Position numbers and translations under genes: made by a program
Part shown: one piece after another, positions 5,731-7,983 of the stretch
How the letters are laid out: each line of letters opens with the position of its first letter
How positions within the stretch are numbered: position 1 is the stretch's first letter
Assembly (NCBI GenBank): GCA_023433855.1
Contig: JAEYTV010000512.1
Location: forward strand, 1-7,983
Direction: 5' to 3'
Length of the DNA stretch: 7,983 nt
DNA from: Pseudomonadota bacterium
Lineage (GTDB): Bacteria; Pseudomonadota; Alphaproteobacteria; Rhizobiales; Rhizobiaceae
The notes under the pieces: generated by a model
Told to the model about the DNA's origin: nothing
The model's input: the letters and a program-made list of their open reading frames with translations, nothing else
Database searches by the model: none

Positions 5731-6360
5731 ATGGAAGGCGTCACCGTCATCGATCACCCGCTGGTGCAGCACAAGCTGACGATCATGCGCAAGAAGGAGA
5801 CCTCGACGGCCGGCTTCAGGCGCTTGCTGCGCGAGATATCGACCCTGCTCTGCTACGAGGTGACCCGCGATCTCGAACTCACATACGAGAAGATAGAGAC
5901 GCCCCTCGTCGAGATGGAAGCTCCTGTTCTGGAAGGCAAGAAGCTTGTCTTCGCGTCCATCCTGCGCGCCGGGAACGGCCTGCTGGAGGGCATGCTTGAC
6001 CTGGTTCCTTCGGCACGCGTATCGCATGTCGGCGTTTACCGCGACCACGAAACGCTGCAGCCGGTCGAGTATTTCTTCAAGGCGCCGGACGACATCAACG
6101 AGCGGCTGGTTATTGTGGTGGACCCGATGCTCGCAACGGGCAATTCGGCCATCGCGGCGGTCGACAAGCTGAAGGAACGGGGAGCCAAAAACATCCGCTT
6201 CCTCTGCCTGCTCGCAGCGCCCGAAGGAATTCGGAACTTCCAGTCCGTGCACCCGGACGTCAGGATCTACACCGCGTCTATCGACAGCCATCTGAACGAA
6301 CTCGGCTATATCGTTCCCGGCCTTGGCGACGCCGGAGACCGCATGTACGGAACGAAGTGA
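5731..6360 (+). CDS. upp: Uracil phosphoribosyltransferase
   Basis: Upp makes UMP from uracil and PRPP in the cytosol, recovering the base released when DeoA acts on deoxyuridine. At 209 residues it has the normal family length. The PRPP-binding loop is [12 protein letters not shown] (129-140). Other conserved blocks are [13 protein letters not shown] (77-89), [13 protein letters not shown] (103-115) and the uracil-binding C-terminal part [16 protein letters not shown] (193-208). The ATG at 5731 follows AAGGGA by about 7 bases. An in-frame ATG at 5641 would add 30 unconserved residues and was set aside. The gene is last in the plus-strand set and converges with deoA, leaving 69 bp between their stops. 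Confidence 0.97.
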   Translation: MEGVTVIDHPLVQHKLTIMRKKETSTAGFRRLLREISTLLCYEVTRDLELTYEKIETPLVEMEAPVLEGKKLVFASILRAGNGLLEGMLDLVPSARVSHVGVYRDHETLQPVEYFFKAPDDINERLVIVVDPMLATGNSAIAAVDKLKERGAKNIRFLCLLAAPEGIRNFQSVHPDVRIYTASIDSHLNELGYIVPGLGDAGDRMYGTK

Positions 6361-6373
6361 GCACCAAAGCGCC

Positions 6374-6433
6374 CTGACGGTTAGTCGAAGGGGCTTCGCT
6401 CAACGCAGGCAACGCGGCTGCCGCTACCGTCAG
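6374..6433. terminator. Inverted-repeat cluster between convergent upp and deoA
   Basis: An outer pair CTGACGGT (6374-6381) and ACCGTCAG (6426-6433) encloses an inner hairpin CGAAG-GGG-CTTCG (6386-6398) and a weaker GCAG/CTGC pair (6405-6408, 6418-6421). The right outer arm overlaps the deoA stop codon at 6430-6432. It could slow or end transcription from both sides. No U run follows on either strand, so intrinsic termination is uncertain and Rho may be used. Confidence 0.4.
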
Positions 6434-7740
6434 CCTATTCGACCGATGATGACGGGCGATGAAGGAGGCGGAGCGTCTCCTATGACGAAGCAGTTCACGA
6501 TCTCGGCTGCGGCCCGCGCCGCATTGGCTTCGCTCCCGGCATGCACCACGGCGATCGGATCTCCTTCACCCACCTCTTCGCCGAGCGGCAACAGTTCGCC
6601 GATGCCGACGCTGTGATCGATGCTGTCGGAGACTTTTCGACGACCGCCACCGAGTTCGACAACCGCCATACCGAGCGCCCGTGTCCGGCAGGAGACGAGA
6701 TAGCCGCTGCGCGGTGCCCGCACCGGCACGCGAACGGCAGCGGCCTTCAGGTGGGCCGACGGCCGGTCGCAAAAATCAGCCGGACCGCCGAGCGCGTGGA
6801 CCATTTTCGAAAAGCGTTCCATCGCCTCGCCGGAGGAGACCGCCATGCGTGCATTCTCCTCCGCCTGCCGAAGATCGGGGAAGAGACCGGATTGAACCAG
6901 CATTTCCGCAGCTTCGGCCATCACGACGGCTTCCAGCCGGGTGCCCGCCTTCAGGCCCGAGAGAAAATCAACGCAGTTGGAGACCTCGAGAGCGTTACCG
7001 GCACTGTCTGCCAGAGGCTGGTTCATGTCAGTCATCAGAGCGACGGTCGGCAAACCAGCGCCGTTTGCGACCTTCACCAGCGACCGCGCGAGCGTTTCGG
7101 CCTCCTGCCAGCTGTCCATGAAGGCGCCGTTGCCGACCTTGACGTCGAGCAGCAGGCTGCCCAGCCCAGCTGCGAGTTTCTTTGAGAGGATGGAGGCGGT
7201 GATCAGCGGAGCAGATTCGACCGTCGCCGTGACGTCCCGGATCGCATAAAGGCGGCGATCGGCCGGCGCGAGGTCCGCCGTCTGTCCGATTATGGCACAA
7301 CCGACCTGTTCGACCACCCTCCGAAACAGCCTCTGGTCGGGCATGACGTTGTAGCCGGGAATCGACTGCAGCTTGTCGAGGGTTCCTCCGGTATGGCCGA
7401 GCCCCCTGCCCGAGATCATCGGAACAGCCAGCCCGCAGGCCGCGACGATGGGTGCAAGCATGAGCGAGACGTTGTCACCGACGCCGCCCGTCGAATGTTT
7501 GTCGGCTACCGGACGGCCGACGCCGTCCCATTTCAGGACAGTACCGGAGTCACGCATTGCCAGCGTCAACGCCACGGTCTCGTCGTCGGACATGCCCTGA
7601 AGGAAGACAGCCATCGCAAAGGCGGCCACCTGTCCCTCGGTTATGTCGTTCTGCGTGAAGCCTTCGACGAAGGAGGCGATTTCCGAGGCGGCAAGCGCTT
7701 GCCCGTCCCGTTTGCGCCGGATGATCTCCTGCGGGATCAT
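6430..7740 (-). CDS. deoA: Thymidine phosphorylase
   Basis: DeoA splits thymidine and deoxyuridine with phosphate into the base and deoxyribose-1-phosphate. The 436-residue protein aligns without shift to the E. coli active site: K81-H82-S83 in DKHSTGGVGDN for phosphate, S110 and T120 in SGRGLGHTGGTLDKL, and R168, S183 and K187 for the thymine base. The family signature normally ends in Glu after DKL; here it is Gln (Q125). The C-terminal domain (about 340-436) keeps the RAPRSGYLV and IDHSVGIGELL blocks. The ATG at 7740 was chosen over one at 7770 because it gives the standard N-terminus MIPQEIIRRKRDG and lies 4 bases after the deoC stop. The upstream ribosome binding site is weak, which suggests coupling to deoC translation. 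The related pyrimidine and AMP phosphorylases fit less well. Confidence 0.96.
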   Translation of the reverse strand: MIPQEIIRRKRDGQALAASEIASFVEGFTQNDITEGQVAAFAMAVFLQGMSDDETVALTLAMRDSGTVLKWDGVGRPVADKHSTGGVGDNVSLMLAPIVAACGLAVPMISGRGLGHTGGTLDKLQSIPGYNVMPDQRLFRRVVEQVGCAIIGQTADLAPADRRLYAIRDVTATVESAPLITASILSKKLAAGLGSLLLDVKVGNGAFMDSWQEAETLARSLVKVANGAGLPTVALMTDMNQPLADSAGNALEVSNCVDFLSGLKAGTRLEAVVMAEAAEMLVQSGLFPDLRQAEENARMAVSSGEAMERFSKMVHALGGPADFCDRPSAHLKAAAVRVPVRAPRSGYLVSCRTRALGMAVVELGGGRRKVSDSIDHSVGIGELLPLGEEVGEGDPIAVVHAGSEANAARAAAEIVNCFVIGDAPPPSSPVIIGRIG

Positions 7741-7744
7741 GTGA

Positions 7745-7983
7745 TCAGTAGCCGCCGGATGCGCGGGCAACGCTGTTGCCGCCCAGAACCCCCAGGATGT
7801 CGTCTAGAAGACCGGATGCGCCGAAACGGAAGGTCGAGGGCATGATCCAGTTCGCGCCCATGATGGTCTCGGCAAGACGAAGGTAGAGGTCGGCGTCTGC
7901 CACGCTGCTGATCCCGCCCGCCGGCTTGAAGCCGCCGCGCTTTCTGGAGTCGCGGGGGGGGGGCCGCATGATGTCGGGCGCTT
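7745..7983 (-). CDS. deoC: Deoxyribose-phosphate aldolase, C-terminal part (runs off the window)
   Basis: DeoC cleaves deoxyribose-5-phosphate to acetaldehyde and glyceraldehyde-3-phosphate, the last step of deoxynucleoside breakdown. Seventy-eight C-terminal residues are present. They include GFKPAGGISSVADADLYL, whose Lys corresponds to E. coli K201, a key active-site lysine, and the closing block FRFGASGLLDDIL. The first residues in the window read APDIMRPPPRDSRKRGGF. The three prolines come from a run of ten C on this strand (G in the forward sequence at 7954-7963), where related enzymes usually have a mixed Pro-Ala-Ile-like stretch, and the reading frame is intact. It lies 4 bp upstream of deoA, forming a deoCA operon. 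The N-terminal part, with the Schiff-base lysine, lies beyond the window. Confidence 0.93.
   Translation of the reverse strand, partial: APDIMRPPPRDSRKRGGFKPAGGISSVADADLYLRLAETIMGANWIMPSTFRFGASGLLDDILGVLGGNSVARASGGY
7954..7963. repeat. Run of ten G inside deoC
   Basis: Ten consecutive G on the forward strand encode three Pro codons and the first base of an Arg codon in deoC. The length keeps the frame. Such a long homopolymer is unusual in these GC-rich genes, and it lies 20 bases from the window end. Either a base-calling or assembly error or a real slippage-prone tract could explain it. Confidence 0.7.

Noticed and set aside
6541..7185. Plus-strand frame of 214 residues opposite deoA
   Set aside because: It is the antisense shadow of a fully conserved deoA and shows no protein family features.
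7393..7845. Plus-strand frame of 150 residues opposite deoA and deoC
   Set aside because: Antisense shadow; both genes below it are well supported.
1..7983. Defence island, CRISPR array, transposon, tRNA or integration site
   Set aside because: I looked for evenly spaced repeats, transposase or recombinase motifs, cloverleaf sequences and terminal inverted repeats and saw none. The window is conserved housekeeping and pilus genes.

Overview
This window looks like chromosomal DNA from an alphaproteobacterium of the order Hyphomicrobiales, most likely the family Rhizobiaceae. The inference rests on the GC-rich codon use, the rhizobial-type Flp (Tad) pilus genes in the order pilA-cpaA-cpaB, and rhizobial-looking nucleoside catabolism proteins. 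Species was not determined. No mobile element, tRNA, rRNA or CRISPR array was seen.

The left part (about 1-3326) is the edge of a Flp/Tad pilus locus. On the minus strand, reading right to left, lie pilA (Flp prepilin), cpaA (prepilin peptidase) and the first 105 codons of cpaB (pilus assembly, SAF domain). cpaB runs off the left edge. Facing away from pilA across a 393-bp gene-free, relatively AT-rich region is a plus-strand set of three genes. These are a short secreted protein made only of the secretin/CpaC N-terminal pilus domain, followed by two TadE/TadG-type pseudopilins that overlap at their stop and start. The divergent intergenic region holds short repeats and two one-mismatch matches to the CtrA box, so the pilin and the minor-pilin genes may share control.

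The right part (about 3434-7983) is a (deoxy)nucleoside salvage and catabolism cluster. On the plus strand are deoB (phosphopentomutase), add (adenosine deaminase, GTG start overlapping the deoB stop) and upp (uracil phosphoribosyltransferase). On the minus strand, converging on upp, are deoC (deoxyribose-phosphate aldolase, only its C-terminal part in the window) and deoA (thymidine phosphorylase), 4 bp apart. DeoA releases thymine or uracil plus deoxyribose-1-phosphate. DeoB turns the sugar phosphate into deoxyribose-5-phosphate, and DeoC splits that into acetaldehyde and glyceraldehyde-3-phosphate. Add deaminates (deoxy)adenosine, and Upp recovers uracil as UMP. No purine nucleoside phosphorylase is visible.

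I found no evidence for a wholly undescribed system. The points most worth a second look are RNA-scale structures around the pilus genes (a hairpin covering the cpaB ribosome binding site, a 10-bp perfect hairpin just after pilA, a 10-bp hairpin ahead of the first tadE), the stand-alone secretin N-domain protein with a Cys-x3-Cys pair, a cysteine pair in the pilin tail, and a run of ten G within deoC that is either an assembly problem or an unstable tract.
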